Assembly (NCBI GenBank): GCA_012934845.2
Contig: WNNJ02001952.1
Coordinates: forward strand, 124,001-188,000
Source of the DNA: Pomphorhynchus laevis
Lineage: Eukaryota > Acanthocephala > Palaeacanthocephala > Echinorhynchida > Pomphorhynchidae
Direction of reading: 5' to 3'
DNA length: 64,000 nucleotides
Shown one piece after another: positions 40,251 to 53,100 of the stretch (position 1 is the first letter of the stretch; every line of letters begins with the position of its first letter). Both the position numbers and the translations under genes were made by a program. The notes under the pieces were generated by a model. The model was not told where the DNA came from, did not search any database, and saw only the letters and a list, made by a program, of their open reading frames with translations.

Positions 40251-41091
40251 AATTACGAATTTCTAGCATTTATTTTATCCGTTATTATTTTAAGATAAGT
40301 TTTCAATTTTCGTAATCAAACTAGCAAGTTAAAGAAACCAGTAAGACAATTTTATATTAAAAATATATATAAAAATGTTTTAAATTACATCATATTATTA
40401 AATGATCTTGTGAATAATAACTACATAGTTAATTTATCTACATAGGAATTAACACTTACTTTTTATATAAATGTCATAATTTGTTTAAAATTCGTTAATT
40501 CAATTATTACTTATTAATTTTTTAGTTTAACAAGATTAAATTATAAAAACTAGTACTTAATTAAGAAATTCTTTGTTCCTTAAATCAAATTAATAATTTT
40601 TAAATTATTTTTTGATAAACTTTTAGTTTTTTAAATATTTTTATAATAATTTTTTAATATTACACGAATTTTAATTTTTATATAAAATTTGTTAAGACAA
40701 AAAGCATGCTTTCTGTCGTTACAGATTTTTTTGTTAGTTAGAGAAATAAAAAATAACAAATTTATTTCAACTATCAAAAATTTAAAGCCTAATATTAATA
40801 AAGCAAAAGTTATAATAAAAATAATATAAAATATTAAAAATTTTATTGTTAAAATGGTACTATCATATTGATATTAATAAAACAGTTATTTACATTATTT
40901 TACTGTTTTTTAATTTTTATTTTTTATTGTAAAAATAGTATCAATAACATTTACTATTAAAATATCAGAAGTTATTTAGATAAGTTAGATGATTAGCTGT
41001 TAGAGCACTAGCTGTGGCGCTTTCAAAGGAAATGATCATATTTCATTAAAATGAATTTTTTTTTACAACTAGTGGCTTATTCTAGATAAAT
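40251..41091. other. Region upstream of the metaxin gene
   Basis: Very AT-rich, no frames or repeats recognised. It should hold the promoter and 5' UTR of the metaxin gene, but no element can be defined by eye. Confidence 0.5.
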
Positions 41092-41171
41092 ATGCCTTGT
41101 TTTCAATTAAATGTTTGGCCGTCTCAATTCAGAAATGGAGTATGCATCGATGTCGATTGTCAAAATGCAAT
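41092..41171 (+). CDS. Metaxin exon 1
   Basis: Starts ATG CCT TGT TTT and encodes FQLNVWPSQFRNGVCIDVDC. Donor CAAT|GTTAAG, phase 2. Confidence 0.65.
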
Positions 41172-44100
41172 GTTAAGTTAATTTTGTTACACTCGAATCG
41201 ACTACAGTTTTAATTCTGAATTTTATTTTACATTTTGCTTACTTTTAAATTTGATTATTGCTATTATTTCGTCTTTAATCACATGCTTATCTAATTATTT
41301 AATTTTACAGTAAGATAACGCAAAATCTTTGGCAGCTACCTGATCGTTTGGATTCCCTTACAAATCCTATTTATGTTTCTCAATGTAAATTATATATCGA
41401 TGCTGATATTTAGATTATAATTCTTTATATGCTAGTATAAAATAGTAAATATTGCTTATTAGATAAATGGGACTGCAATTTAGCGAATTTAACACATTCA
41501 AATACCATTGTTATCATTGTAACATGATTACGATATTTACATTTTACATTTATGTATAGTTCAAGATACGTAGACTCAGTTAACTTAACTAAGTTGCCGT
41601 TTAAAATTCTTTTAGCTTTTTTCTTTGAAATCAGAAACGAAAAGTAATTTTAAAATGTAATGAAGTAACATGCATTATTTGAAATATTTCAGTTATATTT
41701 TAGCTGTTAATGAGGTGTTGGTCAAATCAATACAAATAAAATAATTTTATACATTATTTGTATGTTTGGCTTTTATATTTGGATATTAAATGAACAACAA
41801 GGGCGGGCAGTATCCAATGTTTTTCAATACGAATAAAATTATATTATTTCTACTTAAAGTTCAATTGGTATCCAGGTGCCTTTATAACTCCAATTGAGCT
41901 TATCCACATGAAATTGAATTAATAGTCTGCACATTATTAAAAGAAATTCAAATATAATTGCGCTTTTAAATTATATTATACACTTATTCTTTGGGCGTCT
42001 ATATTAAATTATATTATACGCTTAAACTTGAGCGTCACATGTTTTAAGATAACATTCAAGGGTTAGCAATCGATGGTAACTAACAGTAGATGCTAGTTGT
42101 ATCAGTTACGTTGTTATATGCTCAATGAAGACAAATAATATAATTTTAAACTTGACTTGTATCAAACGCAAACATTCAAATATAAAAATTGGAATAAAAC
42201 AGTATATGAAAGCGAATATAGATTAATACAATACAGCGTATTTTGTTATTTTTGTCTTATTATGAATTTTACTATAATATTGATTTGTACATTTCTCTAA
42301 ATATTCAATTTCATCTTATATTCAAAATAATACATTTAAAAATAACTTTGCTTAGTTTCACCTTTAGCTAAATAAAAAAGATACATTTTAATTTATATGA
42401 ACGAAGGAAAATCAAACACAAAAAAGATTATTATTTTGCTGGAATAATCTATTTCGTGTTTGATTTTCCTTGGTTCCTACAATAAAAAATTATGCTAAAT
42501 TCAAGGAAATGGATAACTTAATTATCTAAGTTATTATGAAAGTGCGGTTGGTTTTTATAATATAATTAATGTAATATAACTAATGTCTAAATATAGCTAA
42601 TGTATTAATTATATTAATTATACAAAAAAGATTGTTCTATTTCTGTTTTTTGATCATTGGATATGTTTTTTGATCATTGGAAATGGATAACTTAATTATC
42701 TAAGTTATTATGAAAGTGCGGTTGGTTTTTATAATATAATTAATGTAATATAACTAATGTCTAAATATAACTAATGTATTAATTATATTAATTATACAAA
42801 AAAGATTGTTCTATTTCTGTTTTTTGATCATTGATTATAGATTATTGATTATATTTTGATTATATTAAGACATTATTGATGTTTTTCTGTTTTTGAATAT
42901 GCATAGTAATGTGTTTTATTGAGTGGTATTTTGTGTTTTACTACGTGATGTTTTTAGTTCTTTGGTTGATAATGTTTTGTTTTGCTTTATTATGAGATAT
43001 TTTTACTATTTGATCGATTTCTTTTGTTGTAGATTTTTTCTTATATCTATTTTTGTAGCGAGACATCATTTTAATACGTGTTTATATTATTTTAATGTTC
43101 AAAGATGTAACCATTTTTGTATGATGATGGCAGTTGCCATTAAAATATTGAATAATCGTTTTCGTGTTTGAACTTCCTTGGTTCCTATAAATTAAAATTT
43201 GCTAAATTTCACGAAATGGATAGCTTAAATATCTACATAAAAAATTAAATTACATATTTAATGAAATATTGAATATTCAATATATTGGTATATTGAATTA
43301 AGCCTTAAAAATTTGAGTATTGTTCTGCGCATGTTATAGTTTCTCAAAGAGCTGATTTTTAAATAAATCGATTTTTATGTTTCACGTTTTGTGATTCTAG
43401 TTTTTTATAAAATATGTTTATTTTTCTTTTATTGCGAAAATTTTATAATAGATTCTAATCACGACAAATGCGTTACTTTTAGATTTATTTGAAGTTAACT
43501 AAATGCCTATTTCGAATAAAGGAGTGCAGTTATGCGTCGTTTGTCTTCAACAATGGTAATTTTTATCATTTCTGATGTGTTTGATAAATCGAAAGCTAAT
43601 CGATAACAATAGGTTTCATTGTTTTAAATGTTTTTTTTGACTAGCAAATAAAATCGTGATTGTCAATGAAATAAAAGCTCTAGCCTAAATAGTATATTTT
43701 AATAGTTAAAAATATCATTCAATATGCGAATTCACTACAAATTTTTAAAATGATTGAGTACATTGAAATTTAATTTTAAATGTTAATAGCACATCGATAC
43801 TAATATTTAGATTAAATTTTTTTACAAATGTGCTTCATGATAAATATTACTTCTCAGATAAATAGGATATAGCAGAATTAGTCATTTTAACGCATCTCAA
43901 GACCACTACAATCTTTTGTAACATTTAAGTTAGTGTTTAAAATACTTCCAGCTTTTACTCATGAAATGAACAATTACATCACGTATGTTGATTTTTTAAC
44001 TTTCGTAATACATACTATATTGATAATTTGACGTATTAAAGTTAAATAACAATTAAAGTTAGAAATAATAAAAGTTAAATCACCAAATCATTTATATAAT

Positions 44101-47100
44101 TATTAAAATAACTAAAACTATTATTTTCATTTAAATCGTTTTATGTTTAGATAAAAATGTATTATTTTCATTTAAATCGTTTTATTTTTCGTTTTATGTT
44201 TAGCTTTATTTCCTTCCTTAAGCACCGAATCAGGATTTGCATCATATGGATTTGAAAATATAGTTAATGCTTTAAAAGAACAAGTATGTAATATTATTTA
44301 TACTTTTTTTTATTTCATTACAAACAAATTTAATTGAATATAATATATTTATTATTTACTAAAAGAAATTTGAATTATTAAACACTTCAAATTATTACTA
44401 AAGGGGTAAATTGAATTTTTATAACAATTCCTCTGTAATTAATTCGTCTGTGTTTCTGCTCTGACTTTATGTTAATTCAAGTTTAATCGAATTCAACTTT
44501 TTGCATTATTTTCAATAATCATAGAAACTATATTATATTCGTAAGTATAAATTTATCATAAATTAATTATTTAAAATTATTTAATTATAAATTAATATTT
44601 TAACTTTCTTTTAATATTATGATTATTTTATTATATTAAATTTATGGATTAACATATTGAATTAATAAATAATTAAATTTATTGATTAATATTTATTAAT
44701 TAATATTAATTAATATTTATTAGTATATTAAATTTATTGATTAAAATGATTGTTTGTTTAATGCACATTAATATATTAATTTTATATAATATTAATAATT
44801 ATAATATATTAATTAATATTAATATATTAATATAAATAAATTCGTTCAATGCACACGATTATCAACTGCTTTTATCATTAAACGTTGCAACATTCACTCA
44901 TGATCTTATTGATAAGTAATTTGACGTAAGACTTTTCTATATACAATCAGTGATTGCCTTTAAGAATGTAACGTTTTATTATCGACTGCACAATTTTGAT
45001 CCGCAACTAAGTTTTTCTAGAGGGAATTTATTAGAATTTCATGACATTTCTCGAAAAAACAGTTCATTTTTTAATTAAATTAAAAAATTATTTTTTATAT
45101 TACAAGGAAACACGTCCATGCTTTCTTGTAATACGGATATACTTGGTACTTCAACACGCATATAGTGAAGATTAACAAGATTTACAGTAATAAAGATTAA
45201 CTTGGGATTTTTAGGATTTAATTAAATAATTTTGAATTAATAAATTAGTTAGAATTTTATTTATAACTCATGATATTTAGATGATGCTTTAATAATGTTC
45301 ATTAAATTGTTTTACTTAGAAAGGCAGTGTCTTAAATAAATCAGTATTTACTCATTAAATAAGTGTATTTGATGAGGCTTTAAAATAAATAAAAATTAAT
45401 AAATATCAAAATAAATATCAGCTGATATATTTCTACTAAATTAGAAGAAATTTCGAAATTTTCGTGAATAACGATTTGAGATTATTTTATTTAATTAAGA
45501 TTTGCTAATTTTATTTAAGTGGAATCTATTTTAAATATGTTTGCTTGCTACTTCATTGGTTACAAATAATTTTTAGATTTTACAATTTATATTTTATGCT
45601 AATTGATTTGACAAATGTTATTAGAATCTTGACATTGAAAGAGATCTTGACCACCAATGCGTGATAAATAGCCGAATGGTTTCAGTTTATATTAAAGCTA
45701 ATCTTGAGCCTTTATATGTGAGTAAATGTTATACGAAATGAATAATTTTTTGTTCACGATTTTAATTTTAATTTACCGATTTATAATTTTTTACGTAGAC
45801 GCATTTTGGATAATTAGATATTTTTATAGAAATTGCTTTTAAAATAAAAATTAAATTAATGTTGCTGAACACTTTATACTAGGTATAATTTAAATATGTT
45901 AAAAGTCATGTTATTTTGTATTAGATCATATTATTCGCGTTATTTTTATTAATTCATAATATTAATATTATTATAATATTGAAGATCTAAAAATTGCTCC
46001 TTATAAATTCATTTAATTTAAAACAGCAAATATTTAAAGACTTTTATCGGTTTCTACCTTACGAAAGTTTAGAATTGCTGAACTATAGTGCTCGCAGTAG
46101 ATTTCAATTTAAAATGACGAATTATTTAGTCTTGATGATATTTCCATCGCTCGTATATACTCCATACCGCTGGTCGCTATTCATAATTCTGACTGTAACT
46201 CACATCGCTTGTTAACAAGTTGTAAGCACAATTAAATCACAGAAAACATCCTTACTATTCAAATTCTACACTTCCATTTACAAAAGTAGAGACGATATAG
46301 GCATAAAATAAATAATAAATAAATGATATATCTTATATTATAAGATATAATATAAAATATATATTACAGTCTGTTAATACATATATTAATACATATATCT
46401 ATAAGACAGTATATTCAGGTAACTTTGCGAACTGATCCATAAGCACATTTTTGAAGCACGTCGTAACACAGACTCAGACCGTGAATGTTCATCAAGCGTA
46501 CGCGGATACAAGCATCGAACTGCAAATAGAAAATGTATCAGTAAATATTCATTAATCAATGGACGAAATGAAAACACTTGATGATCAACAAATGCTCGTT
46601 TCAGCATGTTCAATATTCGCAAAGTCATTGACGGATGTACCAAATCATGTGAAATTCAGACGCCAAAGACTTTAATTTCATTATAGCGGAACCGTGCTTA
46701 CTTGTATGACTATGAAATTAGATAAGATAATATTTGGATTAATTAAAGATATGGTTTGTGAGTGACAACTGATCAACTAAGCCAATGTCACATAGTAGGG
46801 TCTTATTTTAGCTATTCGGAGTACATTTCGACTCTTGAGCGAAGGTGTATAGATAGATCAATAAAATTGTAATGACCCCAAATCTAAATCATTGGAAACT
46901 CTCATTTTACTAACTTTAGAAGATAAACGATTACCTATTAACCTGACACTACGTTCGTTTAAAGTAATGTTTTCTTAAGTATAAGTTTATCGACCAAAAT
47001 TATACGATCGACATGATTAAACAGTTTTATTCAGATCAAATGGTTTATCAAATCATTTGATTTGATAAATTGAATGATTTATCAATCATTAACAACTGTT

Positions 47101-50100
47101 ATTCCCATTTGCGCACATTTTTCCTATATATAAAAAACGAAATTAGGGAGTGGTATTGCGACGACAACTCTCAGCAAAATTGATCAAATAATGCTTGTTG
47201 GATTTCTTTCAGAGATATACAAACATTCTTAATATGCTTTGTATGCATTACAATGCAACGCTTAAAGTTCACTTTTATTAAAATAATAGGTAAAATATTC
47301 CGGTCATTCCAAGCTGATTTCTCTTTTCAAAGGTGGTAATCTTTTAAATTGAGAACAACAGTTTGGAAATTAATATACCTAGATTGTATTCCTGCCAGTA
47401 CACTGCATGCCATACGAAATTTTGAAATATTGAGAATGTATTTTTGTATCTGTTCTAATTATACTAGCAGCTCGAGAAGTCATAATTGTTGATTTGAAAT
47501 GGCTAAGGTCTCTATGGCAAAGCAGATCGATCTTAATGACCTAAAAGACTTTTATAATCAATATTATCAATTAAGAGTGAGTTAGAAGATAAACAGAAAT
47601 CCAATAGTAAAGAAAATGAATAGCACAACGTCGTAAATTAATAAATATGTTGCTTCAAGTAATAATTGATTTTAAGAAGATTAATATGTTCACTATAATA
47701 GGTGTTCATAACAATATAATGTTTCCAATCAACTTTATGAATATCAAAATTCTCTAATACAATGATGTTATTCCTATCCGCATATTCGCAAAGGAAGTGA
47801 ATTATACATTGATTACTTAAACCCTGACTTCTGACTTCAGTACACAATTTTAAGGTACTCGATATTTCACTAAAAAAACGATAAGATGCCTTACATACAC
47901 TTAAGTAAATTGAAATAATACGTATTTACAACATAATTACGAGATTTATCATCGACAAAATTAACCCTAGATAACATTAAACATCGATTAGATTAATCAT
48001 CGATCGGATCAATCATCAATGAAGTTAATAATGGACATCATTAATCATCGATAAGAATAACCATCGATAAGATTAATCATAAATGAGGTTAATCATCGAT
48101 AGGAATAATATTTGATAAGTGCAATCATCGATAATATTAGTTATTGAAAAGATAAAGCATAGATAAGTTAGACCATCCATGATATTAATTGTCGATAATA
48201 TTAATGATCAGTAGATTAATCATAGATAAGATTAATCATCGATAACATTAATCATCAGATTAATCACCAATAAGTTAATCATCAGATTAATCAACAATAA
48301 GATTACTCATCAATATGATTAATCATCGATAAGATTAATCACCAATATGATTAATCATCGATAAGATTAATCATCGATAAAATTAATCATCGATACGATT
48401 AATAACCGATTAGATTGATCATCGATTAGTTTATTCATCGATAAGATTAATCATTGATAATATTAATTGTTGATAAGATTAATCATCGATAAGATTAATC
48501 ATCGATAAGATTGATCATCGATAAGATTGATCATCGATAAGATTGATCATCGATAAGATTGATCATCGATAAGATTGATCATCGATAAGATTGATCATCG
48601 ATAAGATTGATCATTGATAAGATTAATCATCGATAAGATTAATCATCGATAGGATTAATCATCAATATGATTAATCATCGATAAGATTAATCACCAATAT
48701 GATTAATCATCGATAAGATTAATCATCGATAAAATTAATCATCGATACGATTAATAACCGATTAGATTGATCATCGATAAGTTTATTCATCGATTAGATA
48801 AATCACTGATAATATTAATTGTCAATAAGATTAATCATCGATAAGATTAATCATCGATAAGATTGATCATCGATAAGATTGATCATCGATAGGATTAATC
48901 ATCAATATGATTAATCATCGATAAGATTAATCACCAATATGATTAATCATCGATAAGATTAATCATCGATAAAATTAATCATCGATACGATTAATAACCG
49001 ATTAGATTGATCATCGATAAGTTTATTCATCGATTAGATAAATCACTGATAATATTAATTGTCGATAAGATTAATCATCGATAAGATTAATCATCAATAT
49101 GATTAATCATTGATAAGATTGAGAGCATCGATACGATTAATCATCGATAAGATTAATCATCGATAAGATTAATCATCGATAAGATTGATCATCGATAAGA
49201 TTGATCATCGATAAGATTGATCATCGATAAGATTGATCATAGATAAGATTAATCATCGATAAGATTAATCATCGATAGGATTAATCATCAATATGATTAA
49301 TCATCGATAAGATTAATCACCAATATGATTAATCATCGATAAGATTAATCATCGATAAAATTAATCATCGATACGATTAATAACCGATTAGATTGATCAT
49401 CGATAAGTTTATTCATCGATTAGATAAATCATTGATAATATTAATTGTCGATAAGATTAATCATCGATAAGATTAATCATCAATATGATTAATCATTGAT
49501 AAGATTGAGATCATCGATAAGATTAATCATCGATAAGATTAATTATCGATAAGATTAATCATTGATAAGATTAATCATTGATAAGATTGAGCATCGATAA
49601 GATTAATCATCGATAAGATTAATCATCGATAAGATTAATCATCGATAAGATTGATCATCGATAAGATTGATCATCGATAAGATTGATCATCGATAAGATT
49701 GATCATCGATAAGATTAATCATCGATAAGATTAATCATCGATAGGATTAATCATCAATATGATTAATCATCGATAAGATTAATCACCAATATGATTAATC
49801 ATCGATAAGATTAATCATCGATAAAATTAATCATCGATACGATTAATAACCGATTAGATTGATCATCGATAAGTTTATTCATCGATTAGATAAATCATTG
49901 ATAATATTAATTGTCGATAAGATTAATCATCGATAAGATTAATCATCAATATGATTAATCATTGATAAGATTGAGATCATCGATAAGATTAATCATCGAT
50001 AAGATTAATTATCGATAAGATTAATCATTGATAAGATTAATCATCGATAAAATTAATCATCGATAAGATTAATCATCGATATGATTGATCATCGATAAGT

Positions 50101-53100
50101 TTATTCATCGATTAGATAAATCGTTGATAATATTAATTGTCGATAAGATTAGTCATCGATAGGATTTATCATCGATAGGATTTATCATCGATAAGATTAA
50201 TCATTGATAAGATTAATCATCGATAAGATTGATCATCGATAAGATTGATCGTCGACAAGATTGATCATCGATAAGTTTAATCATCGATTAGATAAATCAT
50301 CGATAAGATTAATCATCAACAAGATTAATCATCGATAAGACTAATCTTCGATAAGACAAATCATCGATAATGTTAATTCTCGATAATGAACAATTCTCGA
50401 AATAATTGAACGTTGAGTTTTTATTGTAACATGCTAAACTATTATGGCTTTCTGTTCAATAAGATTAATATTTTACGTAGTATCTCTGTTTATCTTACCT
50501 ACGATTTGCACTTTTGTTCTCTGCTAAAACACCAAATGTACAAGCTTCTAAATAAATTCACTTAAAGAAATTCTTAAATAAAAAAATTCACATATTAGCT
50601 CATTATTATATGTTGCTCATTATAATAATATTTTGCTTATTATCGTATACCTCATTATTATAATCTTTAACTCAACATTATAATACCTCATTTTTATAGT
50701 ATGTTACTCAACATTATCATTTTAACTCACTTTTATCATATTTCGCTCAATATTATCATTTTAGCTCAGTATTATTAACAGCTCATGACTCGTTACTCTA
50801 CCATTTATATTCTATTAATGTTCAATTCTCAGATGTTGAGATCGAATAGAGTTTTTCACCTATTTCAACTAAAAAGCAACTAACCCAGATCAGTTCTGGT
50901 TTAAACAAATTAAAGCTTCATTTAATTTCATACGAACTATTGGAATTTATTTTTAGATTGCTTATCATTTGGTCATAGTTTACCATCGTCATAGAATCAA
51001 GATGTGACTAAGATTCTTTACGATTGAACGATCAAAATTGACTCAGTTAGTTCATATCGTAAAATTTCATTATAAAATCATACGTTAAAGTTTTTACACA
51101 CGTCCTCACTAATCGATTGTATAAACTGAGTCTTAAAGCTCAGCAATTGAGAATGAGACAAGGGCGATCTATGATAGATGCAATTAGGACTTTCCGTGAA
51201 CTAGTTTTAAAGTTTTTGAGAGTAATCTTTCAAGTACTAAAGAGTAATATATTGCTCTTTATTTCTGAGTCATCAATTGTGTCTTCCACTTAGTCCCGCA
51301 CTAAATCTTAATATCTTCAATTTAAAACTGAATAGTATAGATAATGAGCATTTTTAAATCTCAATGTTTATGCAGAAAAATGACAAGATCCTTGTTCAAT
51401 CAAACGTCTCTTGATACGGAGAGTTTATCTCTATGTATATCACTATAAGTTCTGTAAGATTCTTTTTTTATATCCAACAACGTTGATAAAACTGATTTGT
51501 TAATTTTGTTTCTGCATGTATTTAATTTCTCTTAACTATCTTCATTAAATTTCAAAGATATCGATCAACTTCTAGAGAACTGAAATTATGTTACTGCCAA
51601 TTTATTGATTAGCAGACTACTTATTTTTCACGCTGTTTTAAAATGTATATATTTATGTTGACTTGTAATTATTATTACCTATATCGAGAGGTTGAGGGTT
51701 TAATAAACTTATTATCATATTTAGCTCAAGATTATCATATTATTTTGCTCATTATAAGCTTAACACACATTAATTAGCACGGATTATAAACGTCTCATTA
51801 CTCTGCAAAAAATATTATTCTGTTATTTAGCTTTTAATTGTCGTATTTTAGCAATTCTTACTGTAAAAAGTTAAAATTGTTTTAACAATTTTTTAAAATT
51901 TAAAATATATTAATATTAAATATTTATACTAAAAATTAATATTAAATATATTAAAATATAAAATGTCAAAATATATTAAAATTGACTTAACTAATTGGTA
52001 AAATTGGTATTAAATTATTCAATTTCAAAACATTTCGGCATTAATTTAATAATAGATTAATAATAGATATTATATTAATTTGATATTAATTAATATTAAA
52101 TATTAATTTAATAATAATCTTTAATTATTTGTAGATTCTGCTATTAGAAGAATCTGTACAGAATGTCCAATTCGATTTTATTCGTAAATACTACGTGCAT
52201 CAGCGAAAGAAGTGCAATCACAATAAATACACTAATGAGAAGGTACCTGGGCATCACTTAAAAATATTTAATTACAAGAATTTCTATTTTATATCTTTCG
52301 TGATGGCTTACAATGATGTTCATTAGAACTTTTTATTAATAGCATGGCTTATTGATATGATTAATGAATTAGTTATTTTCAAAATTAGATTTTAACCTTT
52401 ATGTTAGTTTGCAGCATGCTGGTGTAAGGGTCACTGATAAAGTGCTGAGCGTAATGTCGCTTTCGCTAAACAACATTGTTCAATTATTTATTAAATAATT
52501 ACATACCTAACAGTTATAAAAAATACGTAATTAAACATTTATTTAATATACATTTATATTAAATACAATATGTATTAATTTAATAATATACTTTATTTTT
52601 GATGTCTTTATTTGTTAAGATTGAATCAAATGCATTTAACTGCCTCGATACAATTATAACGATGAGTAGTAGCTCTATATTTACAATTTCCAATGAAAGG
52701 TAAGGAAATGAATTTTCAAAATGTGAACATATTTTTTTCATATGAAATTTAAAAGGCTATCTTTGGCGTAAAATGTAATTCAAATTATTTATTGAATACC
52801 ACAAAAACATTTTAATATAAAATAAAATAATTTACTTTAATTTATTTTTAAAAGTAAAAATAAATATATTTAATGAAAGAAGCTTTAAACTGAAATTTAT
52901 ATTTAAATATATAAATATATCAAAATTTATATTTGGTATTAATAAGAATTTTGTCATTTGATGAACGGATGATAACTTTAGTAATTGATTATGTTGAACA
53001 TAGCACTGTCTAATATGCTTTCTTTGGTACGCTTTTAACAAAACTGTTTGTTGTTTTACTTAAATCGTGTAACTTTTTTATATAAAGTTATTCCTTATCG

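Noticed and set aside
42923-43171. 82-residue Phe/Tyr-rich frame in metaxin intron 2
   Set aside because: Composition is that of random T-rich DNA and no homology or splice context supports it.
46386-46643. Minus-strand frame in metaxin intron 4 as a gene exon
   Set aside because: A possible acceptor (TTTTCTATTTGCAG) is present, but no recognisable protein, partner exon or consistent phase was found.
48480-48640. The 16-bp satellite as a CRISPR array
   Set aside because: There are no unique spacers between units; variation is by point changes in contiguous units, and the context is a eukaryotic intron.
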